A DNA stretch of 64,000 bases from Adiantum capillus-veneris (Eukaryota; Streptophyta; Polypodiopsida; Polypodiales; Pteridaceae): positions 98,250,612 to 98,314,611 of the forward strand of contig CM043945.1 in assembly GCA_014529385.2 (NCBI GenBank), written 5' to 3'. This document shows, in pieces, positions 37,505 to 50,700 of this stretch. Positions within the stretch are counted from its first letter, which is position 1; every line of letters starts with the position of its first letter. The notes beneath the pieces were generated by a model that did not search any database, was not told the origin of the DNA, and was given only the letters and a program-made list of their open reading frames with translations. The translations under genes and the position numbers were made by a program.

Positions 37505-40065
37505 TATTGTACATATTATTATGCGTAGGCCACTTAACAAGTTTCATGAGATTTGGATCACTTGAAAAGACCACTCTTATTATCTTACCCAAAAAAGGCT
37601 AACTATGTTTTGACTCAAAAGTTTCATGAGATTTGGATCACTTGAAAAGACCACTCTTATTATCTTTCCCAAAAAAGGCTAATTATGTTTTGACTCAAAA
37701 TGAATATTTTTTTCAAAGTTTCTCGACGCACACTAGTTGTACACGCTATGAATAGGTCACTTGACAAGTTTCATGATATTTCGATTACTCGAAAAAGTCA
37801 CTCTTATTATCTTGCCAAAAAATGAAGATTGTACACACTATGCATATGTCATTAGAAAGGTTGTTTGAAGAAATTTTCATGTTTCTAGCACTATTTTTGT
37901 AACTATTTTAAAATTTCAAAGAATTATGGTACAATCGACATTCCATAGCTCAAAATGACACCAAATTTAATACATAAGCTCGATACACAATGGTTTCGCA
38001 TGTGGTATGCTCAACTGATGAAAGTTTTGTAATTTGGAAGACCAAAAAAATCATTGTGATTATTATCTCAGTGCCCAGATTTGTAAGATTTCCAATTTTA
38101 GATAGTTTCCACAACTATTATAAGGTATTTTAAGGTCTTTCAACAATTTTGGATTAGTATTGATGTACTTAGTTTCACTTACAATTTTATCAGAGATGGA
38201 AGTAGATCTGGAACCAATTTCCAAATCAAATGAGATCAAAACTTCTCGAGCCTTCACAAAACTTCTTATACTTCCCCTTGGCAACAAAACCCTTAGTTGA
38301 CCTAGAGCTAAATTTTAGCCTTGTTTTTTTTAAAATTAAGTGCTGCTTGATAGTTTACTTTCAAACTATGACATAGTCCAACTCATCAACAAATTAAAAA
38401 CAACCTAATCTATGCCTAAAAGGTCCTCGGCAAGCACTACTACTCACAAGATACCTCTACATAGTTGAGGACGACACTCCTCAACCACGCGGTTTCTAAA
38501 AGATGGTATTTTTCTCCAGGTACACCTAGAGGAAGTAATGGACAAAGATATCCAAGAATGATGTTTTCTCTAGTTTAGGTCACCTCATGCCCAACAATGG
38601 TGCCAAATGGAGTTCTGGGGTTTCCAAGCCTCACTCTATCTTATTGTAGAGATAGAAATAATAACACACATAAATGTCACACCGTGGGATGGAATCAACA
38701 TAAGTAGTGTATGCAGGCTACAAGAAATTGTCAATCTTCTTTAAAACACACCTAGTCCCTATCTAATGCATCACTCAATTGTATGTCAGACAAAAAAGGC
38801 TAGTCATATATCAAGAACAAGCAAACCTTTATGACTCACCAAGCAAACAAATAGAGCCTAAACACACATACCTAGGATCCCAAGTCCACATATTATTTAA
38901 AGGCTTTGTTAAAACCTGTTCTAATTTGGCTTGAAGTGCAGTCAATAGCTTATGAATGTTTCCCTAATACCTCTCTTATACTAAAAATGCAATAAGAATG
39001 CTTAAATATTGAGTTATCAACCCATTAAAAAGAGGATTAGATACATGCAAGAACCTCATGGAATCATCGTAGAAAACTGACAATGTTACATAGAAATTTT
39101 GGCTGCAAACACGTTGAAGCAAACCGTACTCCAAACAGACAATCCACGAGGGAGGTACGAGAATGAGGAAAAAGAGGGAGAGTACACAATGCTGAGAGAT
39201 AGAACATATGCTTATTATCCAAAAAATTCATAATGGTCGTATAAAAATTTTCTTTTATACATTAGTTAAGATTTGTAAAAGGCTAAACAGACTCAAATCT
39301 GGGGTACAGAAGGAGAAAAGATCACATATAGGTAGTTACAAACTGAAATCTCACAGTCCAAACTCTTTATTATATTTTACAATTATAAGTACAAATTTGG
39401 ACATGATGGGTTTTTATATAAAAAATAAAATCATGAGCTCAAAATAAAGTCGTTTTGTAAGCTTCCTGCTAACAATAGGCACTACAAGGCAAATTGCAAA
39501 ATTTTGGTAGAAAATCATTCAAACGCGCTTATCTACTTGACCAAAATTGTACAACGACATCCTTATAGTTAAAGAACACATCCTTGCGCCCAATTCAAAT
39601 TCAACCTCAAATCTTTCATGTATTGGACATTCCTATCATACTTTAGTGGATAATAACACTTGCTGGTCTTATAGTTTTTCCAATTTCCCTCGATAGCACA
39701 CCATTTAGGTAGCCTCATTGGTCACATGGGTTTCCCTTATGGTGGACCTTTTCCTAGCCCTCTCGTTGGCATCCTTTGCATGTTGCTTATCATGGCATTC
39801 ACTTGTTTGAGCATGTCCCCTATAAAATTCATTGAAGTTGCCATAGTGGGTCCTACTTGTGCTAGCATAATAGATACCATCTACTTGCTCTGTGTATCTT
39901 TCACAGTGGTCTCTTCACTAAGAAATTGTGTATACCCCAATTCTATCACATCCATGATGCATGCCTCCAAGGTAGTATGTTTATTACCATAAAGTATAGC
40001 ATGGAACTCCTCCCTGAGTAGACCTTCAAGGAACAATGATAGAAGCCTCTCCTTAGTTGGAATTG

Positions 40066-40655
40066 ACATCTACCAATGTATTACCTCATTCTACTCACAC
40101 ACTCCCTCACAAACTCTCCTTCTTTTTGTTTGAAGGTATATATATCTATGCGACCATACTATGCTTGATTCGCATTTTAAAGCAAGAAACAACAAATCTC
40201 TTAGCCAATATCCGTAAGTCTATAATGGATCCAATAGGTATGTTTGAGACCAAGTGAAAAAATTCTTTCTATGGTCATTCCAAATCCTTCAAACTGGGTT
40301 TGGAAGTCAAAGAATATTTGCACTCTTAGCACTTGCATGAATCTTGTTGGGTGAAAGCATGACTGAGTGGACACCAAAGGTGTGTCCGTGACAACACTAT
40401 TTGGAAAATTAATAGTTGTAATATGTTTGACAAAGATAGAAGAAGCCAAGGCACGCGATATATCATTGGATAGATCTGGAAGAGGAGGATCTAAAAAGCT
40501 GTTTGGCACCAAATTTATAATTATTTGCAAAAAGTTTACCGCGCGCCACGTTTAATAGTGCAGCTATTCAAAACTAGTAGTCAACCCATAAAAGCGTACC
40601 ACCGAGTCAAGCTTTCACCCTACTAGATGGTAATATAGTTCCTTTGATCTATTGT
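40066..40655. repeat. 590 bp direct repeat, first copy
   Basis: Starts ACATCTACCAATGTATTACC. The next copy follows at once and differs at only a few positions (for example CACACACTCC against CACGCACTCC), so the duplication is recent. Confidence 0.95.
40349..40620. mobile_element. 272 bp TIR element, first copy
   Basis: Ends GGGTGAAAGCATGACTGAGT and inverse GACTCGGT-type sequence ending GCTTTCACCC. Units 2 and 4 of the array lack it (CTTGCTAGATGG is uninterrupted at 45286), so it is an insertion. No clear target duplication is seen. Superfamily not assigned. Confidence 0.75.
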
Positions 40656-41245
40656 ACATCTACCAATGTATTACCTCATTCTACTCACGCACTCCCTCAC
40701 AAACTCTCCTTCTTTTTGTTTGAAGGTATATATATCTATGCGACCATACTATGCTTGATTCGCATTTTAAAGCAAGAAACAACAAATCTCTTAGCCAATA
40801 TCCGTAAGTCTATAATGGATCCAATAGGTATGTTTGAGACCAAGTGAAAAAATTCTTTCTATGGTCATTCCAAATCCTTCAAACTGGGTTTGGAAGTCAA
40901 AGAATATTTGCACTCTTAGCACTTGCATGAATCTTGTTGGGTGAAAGCATGACTGAGTGGACACCAAAGGTGTGTCCGTGACAACACTATTTGGAAAATT
41001 AATAGTTGTAATATGTTTGACAAAGATAGAAGAAGCCAAGGCACGCGATATATCATTGGATAGATCTGGAAGAGGAGGATCTAAAAAGCTGTTTGGCACC
41101 AAATTTATAATTATTTGCAAAAAGTTTACCGCGCACCACGTTTAATAGTGCAGCTATTCAAAACTAGTAGTCAACCCATAAAAGTGTACCACCGAGTCAT
41201 GCTTTCACCCTGCTAGATGGTAATATAGATCCCCTGATCTATTGT
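40656..41245. repeat. 590 bp direct repeat, second copy
   Basis: Near-identical to 40066-40655. Its end (ATCTATTGTAC at 41245) shows the exchange point. Confidence 0.95.
40939..41210. mobile_element. 272 bp TIR element, second copy
   Basis: Copied with the 590 bp segment, not a second insertion: the flanks are the same as for the first copy. Confidence 0.75.
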
Positions 41246-41345
41246 ACTTCTTGATCCATTTTTAAAAATTAGCTAGTCTGACTCTCTAATTATTATTGAC
41301 ACTCGCTCTCCTAGCCAATGATCCTCCATCTAGGCCTTCAAATCT

Positions 41346-44300
41346 GTCACTTATCCTCCCAACAATAGACTCCTAATCTTCGGTTATCAATTCGTATATG
41401 AATTAGTTTTTTGACATCAACCTAATCAGAAGCTTATAATTCTAACAAAAGTGGTCCTTCTTTGGTGATCGTGTTTGGAATCAGTGTATCTACTTGCATT
41501 TCCCACTTGTCAATAATATTTAGATTCACAATCTTTAAATATTACACTTTACTTTGGTCCACGTAGAGGTCTCCTGTTTACTAGCTCTAACCTCCTCTTC
41601 AAATTCAACACTATGGTCATCGACCCTAAGCATGTACTCCTCATTAGGATCCAAATTATTAAGATCTCCATGAGTATTGGTCTTGTAATATGTCAGTATA
41701 TGGATAACGGTAGTTATGTCTAGTACTTGAATTAGTGGAAAAGGAAGACATCTATGAAGTTGAATCGTAGTAATTAAGTGTCTAACACTTCTTTAACTAT
41801 AGTCTCTAAAGGTCTCCCTTGGTTTTTTAGTACATGTGTGATCTAAGATACATAGAGACCAATAATACTCGATGAAATTGAATAATTGGCCTTTAGAACG
41901 AATGCCAATCCATTTTAGTTGGCACAATTCTCCTTTTTTGAAGTACCTCTTAGTTTAAGCTTGATCTCCAAGTTAGTCTTTTAGCTGCAAGTTTGTACAA
42001 TATTTCCTCGTTAGAAATTTTAGTATCACTTTAGCCAAAGGACCAATCTCTAACATTAAATTCCTGAAAAGTTAGTTTCAAGTAGCAAACAATGTCCAAA
42101 TGACTCCAAATTTCTCAAGTTCTCCTATGTGATAGGTTTTCTACCCTTGCAAACCAAAAAATTTGAAAAAATTACCTCTCTGGCTAGTAATAAGCATGAA
42201 TATATCCTGGTACAAAATAAAATCATTTTGCAATTTTGATGATCCGCACTAGCTAAGTATATGTATTATGATCAAAGAGATCTGGATCAATTCTCGATAA
42301 ATTCGGACAAGCATTGCACAAATTTTCACCTATTTTAGTGATTTGTACACTTTGATACAAAATAATTGTCAATCTCAATCAAAACTACTCCAAATCACTT
42401 GAAATTTGGCACATACACTCTATTACTATGGTAGATCAAAGTTCCAAGATTTCTTCCAAATTTTTTGACCAACACTACTTGTACATATTATTTTGAGTAG
42501 GCCACTTATTGAGTTTCATGAGATTTGGATCACTTGAAAAGACCACTCTTATTATCTTGCCCAAAAAATGCTTATTATCTTTTGACTCTAAATGAATATT
42601 TTTTTCAAAGTTTCTTGACCCACACTACTTGTACACACTATGAATAGGTCACTTGACAAGTTTCGTGATATTCAAGGATCTCTTGGAAAAGTTACTCTTG
42701 TTATCTTGCCAGAAAAATGAAGATTGTTTTCAAAGTTTCTTGACCAACACTAGTTGTACACACTATGCATATGTCATTCGGAAAGTTTCACAAGATTTGA
42801 AGAAATTTTCAAGTTTCTAGCTCCCTTTTCGTAACTATTTTTAGATTTTAGAGATTATGGTACAATCGGCATCAAACAGCTCCAAATGACACCAAATTTG
42901 AAACATAAGCTCGATACACAATGGTTTTGCATGTGGTAACTTATTAAAGTTTTGTAATTTTGAAGACCAAAGAATTAATTGTTATTATGAACTAAGTGCC
43001 TAGATTTGTAAGATTTTCAACTTTAGATAGTTTCCAAAAATGTTACAAAGTAGTTTAAAGTCTATCAACAAGTTTCAACAACTTTGGATTAGTTTTGATG
43101 TATTTACTTTCACCTACAAGCTTATCAGAGATGGAAGTAGATCTAGCATCAATTTCCAAATAAAATGAGATCAAAACTTCTTGAGCCTTCACAAAACTTC
43201 TTATTCTTCACCTTGGCAACAAAACCCTGAGTTGATACAAAGGTAAATTTTAGCCTTTGTTTCTTATAAATTAAGTGCTCCTTAATTGTTAACTTTCAAA
43301 CTATGACATGGTCCAGCTCATCAACCACTAAAAAACAACCTAATCTATGACTACAAGGTCCTCGACAAGTACTACTACTCCCAAGAAACCTCTACAGAGT
43401 TGAAGACGAGACTCCTCAGCCATGCGGTTTTTAAAAGATGGCATTTTTTTCTAGGTAAACATAGAGGAAGTAATGGACAAAGATATCCAAGCATGACGTT
43501 TTCTCTAGTTTAGGTCAACTCACCCCCAACAATGGTGCCAAATGTGAGTTGTGGGGTTGCCAAGCCTAACTCTATCTTATCGTAGAGATAGAAATAAGAA
43601 CATACATAAATATCATACCGTGGGATGGAATCAACATAAGTAGTGTATGAGGGCTACAAGATATTGTCAATCTCTTGTACAACATACGTAGTCCCTTTCT
43701 AATGCATCACTCAATTGTATGTCAGACAATGTAACGGCTAGTCATAACATCAACAACAAGAAGACCTTGATGAGTCACCAAGAAAACAAGCAGAGCCTAA
43801 ACACACATACCTGGGATTCCAAGTCCAAGTTTCCACCACTTACGAAAAGCCACTTATTATCTGCAGGTTTTGTTTTAACCTGTTCTATTTTGGCTTGACC
43901 TGTAGTCAATGAACTGCAGTCAATAGCTTATGAATCTTTCCCTAATACGTCTCTTATACCTGAAGTCCAATTAGAATGCCTAAATATTGAGTTATCAACC
44001 CATTAAAAAGAGGATTAGATACATGCAAAAACCTCATGGAATCATAGCAAGAAACTTACAATGTTACGTAGAAATTTTAGCTGCAAACACGTTGAAGCAA
44101 AGCGTACTCCAAACATACAATCCACGAGGAAGGTACGAGAACGAGGAAAGAGAGGGAGAGTACACAATGGTCAGAGACTGAACATATGCTTATTGCCCAG
44201 AAACTTCATAATGGTCGTATAAAAATTGGCTTTTATACATCAGTTAAGATTTTTAAAATGTCAAACAGACTCAAATCTAGGGTAGAAAAGGATAAAAGAT

Positions 44301-45956
44301 CACATATGGGTAATTACAAACTGAAAGCTCATAGCCCAAATTTGGACATGATGGGTTTTTATATAAAAACTGAAATTATGAGCTCAAAATGAAGTCGCCT
44401 TGTTAGCTTTCTATGAACAATAGGAAATACAAGGCAAGTGCAAAATTTTGGGTAGAAAATCATTCACACGGGCTTATCCACTTCACCAAAATTGTACCAC
44501 AAGATCCTCATAGTTATAGAATACATCCTTGAGCCCAAATTCAAATTCAGCCTCAAAGTTTTCACATATTGGACATCCATGTCATACTTTAGTGGATAAT
44601 AACACTTGCTGGTCTTATGGTTCTTCCAATTTCCCCATTTAGGTGGCCTCATTGGTCACATGGTTTGCCTTGTGGTGGAGCTTGTCCTAGCCCTCTCGTT
44701 GGTATCCTTTGCATGTTTCTTATCATGTCGTTCATTTGTTTGAGCATGTCCTCTATGAGATTCATAGAAGTTTCCATAGGGGTCCTACTTGTGCTAGCAT
44801 AATAGATACCGTCTGCTTGCTCTGTGTATCTTTCACAGTGGTCTCTTCACTAAGAAATTGTGTATCCCCCAAGTCTATCACATCCATGATGCATTCTTCC
44901 AAGGTAGTATGTTTATTACCATAAAGTATAGCATGCAACTTCTTCTTGAGTAGACCTTCAAGGAACAATGATAGAAGTCTCTCCTTAGTTGGAATTGACA
45001 TCTACCAATGTATTACCTCATTCTACTCACACACTCCCTCACAAACTCTCCTTATTTTTGTTTAAAGGTATATATATCTATGCTACCATACAATGGCCGA
45101 TTCCCATTTTTAAGCAAGAAACAACAAATCTCTTAAGCCAATATCTGTAAGTCTATAATGGATCCAAGAGGTATGTTTGAAGCCAAGTGAAAGCCTTCTT
45201 TATATGGTTATCCCAAATCCTTCAAACTGGGTATGGAAGTCAAAAAATATTTGCACTCTTAGCACTTGCATGAATCTTGCTAGATGGTAATATAGATTCC
45301 CTGATTTATTGTATTTATTGATCCATTTTCAAAATTTAGCTTGTCTAACTCTGATTATTCTTTACACTCACTCTCCTAGCCAATGATCCTCCATCTAGGC
45401 CTTCGAACTAGATGCTTGGTAGTGGAGACTCATTTAGACCTCTTTTGGCTCTAGTGTCACTTGATCTTCCTCTATCTATAATCATTTTTGCCCTTTGATC
45501 ACCCAATTGTTCTTGTGATTAAGGCAGATTCCTTGGATTGCACTACCCCATTAATTGTCCATACTGCCAAAATATCTCTCACTTGGTCCATATTTTTGAT
45601 CTAATTTAGGTGCCATTTCTATGATAATATCCTTGATCGAGTAGCCTTGATATATGGTTTGTTTGACTTCTCTCGCGATCATCATGAAAAAGCTATTATT
45701 GAAAGATCTCTCAGTTGGTCCAAATTTTTGATCTAATTTAGGTCCCATTTCTATGATCATATCCTTGATCAAGTGGCCTTGATATTTCTTTTGGCTGACT
45801 TCTCTTCGGGTCATCATGGAAAAGATATTATTAAAACAATCCCTAAGGAGATGTATGGGAAGATTTATTGCACGTTTTTTACTGATCTTGAAAATATACA
45901 TAATCTTATCGGGCATTAATTCTTGGCTTTGCATGAGCTATCCGAAAAAAATTGTC
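41346..45956 (-). repeat. Tandem array unit 4
   Basis: A full-length unit. Primer site at 43523-43540 with the intact TGGCACC start on the minus strand. Gag block at 45001-44762. Confidence 0.75.
45551..45934 (-). pseudogene. Gag N-terminal region in unit 4 with internal repeat
   Basis: A 127-codon frame in which a ~45 residue module occurs twice: KDMIIEMGPKLDQKFGPTER and KDIIIEMAPKLDQKYGPSER. The DNA repeat is about 134 bp. Unit 1 has the same doubling near 32750-32960; unit 2 seems to keep one. The function of the module is unknown. Confidence 0.5.
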
Positions 45957-46283
45957 ACATTATTATTCTCCCAACAATAGACTCCTAGTCTTCGGTTATC
46001 AATTGGTATATATATTAGATTTTTGACATCAACCTAATCATAACCTTATATCTCTTACCAAAGTGGTCCTTCTTTGGTGGTCATGTTTGGAATCAGTGTA
46101 TCTACTTCCATTTCCTACTTGTCAATAGTATTTAGATTCATAATCTTTAAATATTACACTTTGCTTTGGTCCATGTAGAAGGTCTCTTTTCTACTGGCTC
46201 TAGCCTCCTCTTCAAATTCAACACTATGGTCATCGACCCTAACCATGTACTCCTCATTAGGATCCAAATTATTCAGATCTCTT
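45957..46283 (-). repeat. Tandem array unit 5, partial
   Basis: Repeats the start of units 1, 2 and 4, then ends abruptly after ATCCAAATTATTCAGATCT. The sequence beyond is unique. Confidence 0.75.
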
Positions 46284-46910
46284 GTCACCTCAAGTGGTAG
46301 TTGTGAAAGAAATTGGTTTTCATTTGCTTTTGTGCATACTAAAAAACAAAATTGAGTAAGTCCAAAACAAGCTACGAATTGTATATATTTTTTAACATGT
46401 GACTTACGCATAAGCCATCAAAGTTATCCACACATGCTACTGAAGAAAGCTTTGGACGCTTTCAAACAAAGAAAGAAATTGCAAATGAGCTCAATTCCAA
46501 TGATGAAATGGAATGAAATCTGGAAGACATTGATCTAGAATGTTCAGATGTTAAAGAAATTGATGACATGGTGCGTGTGATTGAGGGGATGGATGATCTA
46601 TAAAGTTTGTACTATATTCACAATTAATTTTGTAATACAAAAGCTGTGTGGCATTTAGATTCACATATTGTCTCTCTTTCTCTCTCTCTTCTCTCTATCA
46701 TTGTCAGAGAGAGAGGGAGAGAGAAAAAGACTTACACAATTGCAACAATATCCAACATGTTTATTTGTTCCAACAAATAGAGATTTACATAACAAAAAGA
46801 GGTTTCTGTTACAAATCTTAAGATTTAAGATATAAAAAGAGCTCATTACTGATTGGGAGATTTAATTTCGAACATGGGCTTGCTCCCTTAGAAGATCAAA
46901 TACTCAAAAG
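46284..46910. other. Spacer with a possible exon and a CT/GA hairpin
   Basis: At 46419-46603 the plus strand can be read STHATEESFGRFQTKKEIAN and onward with one TGA, ending in a stop. It looks exon-like but unassigned. At 46669-46728 a CT tract faces a GA tract across a short spacer and could fold. Confidence 0.4.
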
Positions 46911-47640
46911 TTTGAATTGCTAGATGAATCGCTTGGACTAACATTTCCTATCTCTTCTTCAATTACAGGCCCATATCTTGCCTCGTACCATGCCAACTTT
47001 CTTTCTAGCTCTACTATACAAGCGTGCAGCGTGGCCGGGTTCTCTTATTGACTTGCCAACAGATCCACACCTTGGGTTGCAAACTGCTCAATGACCATTG
47101 TTTCCTCAGGAAAATACGTGTAACGCCTTGGTCTCTCGGGCATGAATCTTCTCAATCGAGCACCCTGTGCCGACACCTCCTATAGTGGGATGATTATTCC
47201 AATCTACTTTGAGCTCCAATACATAATAACAACATCATTATTGCACAAAGTAAATTGCCACTTTACTATTATTTGGTGGAGATATTTATACTTGGATAAC
47301 TCTTGAAATCATATTTCTTTTAAGGACAATGTGTTGCAAATCCAAAAATTTAAGGGAGAGGATCCCTTAGCATTTCCACTAGCTCAAAACAATGTATTGC
47401 ATATGAAATGATTTGGGCACAATTTCGTGCATTGCCTGTAATTCAATGGATCTCTTTGAAGTTTTGATTCGCCATCTTGGCACGCAACCAAAGCCCTAAG
47501 ATCCCCTTTTGCCACCCGGATTTCTTCCTCTTTGTAAATTTGTTGTGTCAATGCATGATTAAGGAAAGGATCATCAGGTTGTTGTGAATTCTGGTCGGGA
47601 GCAATATCTTCCATATCTGAATTGCAAAACATAAACTTGA
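46911..47640 (-). pseudogene. Unrecognised two-exon gene remnant
   Basis: An upstream exon at about 47611-47425 reads MEDIAPDQNSQQPDDPFLNH and TQQIYKEEEIRVAKGDLRAL. A second exon at about 47182-46911, after a splice-like TATAG, reads RFMPERPRRYTYFPEETMVI, has one TAA, then LERKLAWYEARYGPVIEEE. The joined product would be short and acidic at its end. No family is recognised. The in-frame TAA suggests decay. Confidence 0.4.
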
Positions 47641-47971
47641 ATGAGTGAAGTTTATATGTACTTAAGAGAGATACTTTAAAGGATATCATAGATCCAACTT
47701 GAAATACTTTTAAACCCCAACTTGAAGAACTCTAAAGACTTACTGAAAATAAGTTCAAAGATTTAGTTTGAAATAACACCACACATTGCACACCATCAAT
47801 GATAAAAAAATAGTGTTACTTGTTTAATCCTCAACAAGCCTCAAGCCAGAATCGGTTACAACATGGTTTGCCAACATTATGGGCTCCATTCAAACAAAGG
47901 CTTTAATCCCATACTTTAAGTCTATCTAAGGGTTTGGGAAATTTTCCACTAGTAAGATTTTTATTTACATT

Positions 47972-48790
47972 TCACAAAAAAATGCACTTGGGGACCTCAG
48001 GGGGCTCTGGAATACATGCAACCAAGCGCTTAAGAATATATGACAAACTATATACATCAGACGCTTTGGTGAAAGGAGGAGGATTGGTGCTGATATTTTT
48101 AGGGGCATTCCATGGATAATCTCGCTCGAATTGAGCTCTAATTTGAGGGCTAAGATTCGGGATCTTGGGAAATGTTGCCAAAGTGTTTGATGGTCTACTT
48201 TGTCCATAGTCCGGGATCCCAACATACACTCCTCGCTTGCCAAAATGTAGTAGAATATTTCTAGTGTGTAAGTCATTGTGAATGAAATCATGACTGCGCA
48301 AGAATTTCATGGCTTGCAAAAGAGCGTTGCAGATAGGCAAAATGTTGTCTATGAGCTGCTGTATAGTTGCAGATGTGTTTTGAAACTCTTTGATTGCAGG
48401 CTTGCTTCCATCCTGATGGTAAGCCTGAATTCGCTACTCAAGGTGACCTCCATTCCAAATCTTGAATATCAACATGGGCCTTTTGCTAGAACTAACAAGA
48501 GCACATGGAAATATCATGCCACGGTGTTGGACTGTAGTAGTTGTTGCTTCCTCTAGCACTGTTTGTGAAATTGGTTTTCTTTTTATCTGGTCCTTGAAGA
48601 TCTTTGCCACATTGACAAGATCTTTGAAGAGGGGCTAGGCCATTGACACTTGTTTAACATTTGCAAAACTTCCTTCACCTAACTGGGGTGCTTGCAGGTG
48701 AAAGATAGACTAGTCACCAAGTAAGTGTAGGACATGAGGATATGTAGTATCATCCAGATGTACAACTATGGCTTGACACTTGAACAAGGA
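47972..48790 (-). pseudogene. Protein kinase pseudogene
   Basis: One minus-strand frame carries kinase landmarks in order: glycine loop LGEGSFANVKQV, a hinge-like IFKIWNGGHLE, catalytic loop HDFIHNDLHTRNILL (Asp and Asn kept), activation start PDYGQS in place of DFG, and an APE-like YPWNAPK, then SDVYSLSYILKRL. Stops interrupt it at LLGD(stop), SMA(stop)PLF and HLE(stop)RIQ. The HNDLH form of the loop is unusual for plant receptor kinases. No introns are needed, so retroposition is possible. Probably inactive. Confidence 0.75.
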
Positions 48791-50525
48791 GGCATATCCT
48801 CTTCAGTCCTAGGATGTTTAAAAGAGCCTTCAACTCTATCCTTGCTCTTCAATTCTGAATGTAGCTATGACACAAGCTGCATTCGCTCTCTGTGTAATGA
48901 AAATGGCCTATGAACTTTGAGAATAGCGGAAATTAGAGATAGTACTTTTGTGGAATTACTTTGTGAGCATAGAGCGTGAACTTAATTGATGGTAGAAACA
49001 TAAACATAGCATTTAGTTAACTTGGAATGAAAAAGACTTTTGCAAGAGAGAGAGTTTAGAGAACATGACAACAGTTGAGGACTGGATTTATGTGGAGCCA
49101 ATCCCCGCTCCAATAGGCATTTGTATTATAGTTTCTCCCACCAAGAGAGACTTGGTACAATGCAATCTTTGTGTTCCTTGTGACCTATGTGATGCAACAA
49201 AGATGGAAAGCTTCATGCATCACGAGCATAACATAATTTTTTCAAAAAGCATTAACTATCCCAAGCCTCAGTCTAAGGCCTCTAACACCTTCAAAGGTGG
49301 AGAGAGCTAGCGGGGAATGAGTCCTACCGTGCGGTGAGCGAGTTTTCTCAAGCGAACTAAAATCCGAGCGAATGAATGAATATGGGATATTGTAGGCATG
49401 AATGGCAAGGGTGTTATGACAAGAGTGTTTCCATTCATGCCTCCAATTGATTGGTGTGTGTTTAATAGTTCGACTGAATATATTTTGGTGGCCATGTGTG
49501 ACATGCCATCACATCTATTAAAACTATGCAATCACTACGTATCTTGAAAGGACTACTTTTTTATTCTCTTTGGCTAATATTTGAATGGGTCCATGAACTT
49601 TATCCCCAAATTTTTTATCCAGCTACATCTTGTTATTTTGCAGCGTTTGGTATGCATTTCGTTAGATTGACTATGATTTTTTTCATCATGTGCACATACC
49701 ACGCCATCACATCTATAGAAATTTAGAGTAGTGTTTAAAGCTTATGTAAATGCCTCCTATCTTGATATTGACAATATGCGATCACTAAATTTATTTGAAA
49801 GGACTACTTTATAAATGTCTCTTTGTCTAGCAAATATATAAATTCAAGAAATTAATCTCTAATTTTTTCTCCGAGTGAATGAATGAAAAGGGAAATGGGT
49901 AGGCATGAATGGCAAGGGTGTTATGGCTAAGGTGCCTAAGGTTTAGGCATGATACTTATAGTTTGATATACATTAATAGTGTTAGTGACATTGTATGGAT
50001 TACTCAAACTTCTCATATATCACTTACTAAATTCTTAGCTAGCCAAAACACAAATAAATACTTTTCACTTAAGAGCAACATCTCTTTTGCAAAATGTCCA
50101 AAGTTACATAAGTGATGAGTTGTTTCAACATAAATATTTTGAAGACAAACACTCAACAAACTAAGATTCTTGACGTGACACCATAGATCCCATGACTATG
50201 AGGAGTCACACTCATTGTCGATGAAAACATTGCACCTACGATGCTTCTGTTGAATGCCATAATTGTATCTTATGTCATCAGCAACCATGGTTCTGGTTGT
50301 CTCCTCCGCATACACCGGCAAAACACTTTCATAAAAAAGAGAACATATCAATACCAATACTCTATAAATGTCCAAACACAAAATATTTCACAATGCAAAC
50401 CACAAAAAGAGAATATAATGTCAATATCAACCCTCTACAAAGATTAGACACAAAATATTACACAATGCAAACCACATCTAAAAAAAAATGATACCAATAC
50501 GTGAATGCAAAATAAAAAATGAAAC
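48791..50525. other. Intergenic, diffuse repeats
   Basis: No gene recognised. A motif around GGCATGAATGGCAAGGGTGT with GCGAATGAATGA occurs near 49350-49420 and again near 49860-49925, with related downstream sequence, suggesting an old ~500 bp duplication. Confidence 0.5.
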
Positions 50526-50700
50526 ATGTGATGCTATCTCTACTCAAATAAAAGTTCTCACTAGTCATCAAATGGGTAGACACTGGATGGAATGTCAACT
50601 TCATTCTACAAATCAAATAAAAACCATGTGATGCTAACTCTAGTGAAACAGAAGTGCTCACTAGTCATCAAATGGGTAGACACTAGATGGAATGTCTTCT
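50526..50700. repeat. ~97 bp tandem duplication at the 3' end of the methyltransferase gene
   Basis: TCATCAAATGGGTAGACACT, which encodes the last residues of the gene on the minus strand, occurs at 50566 and again at 50663. Confidence 0.85.

Larger units (their letters stand above)
37505..41345 (-). repeat. Tandem array unit 3, truncated and internally duplicated
   Basis: Starts within the leader (TTGTACATATTATTATGCGT), so the first ~1.2 kb of the unit are missing. An 80 bp segment is doubled at 37539-37698. Primer site at about 38588-38605. Contains the 590 bp duplication described below. Confidence 0.75.

Noticed and set aside
40201-41145. Paired ORFs of 109 and 62 codons in the 590 bp repeats
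   Set aside because: Identical because the DNA is duplicated; no motif recognised and they cross the TIR element border.
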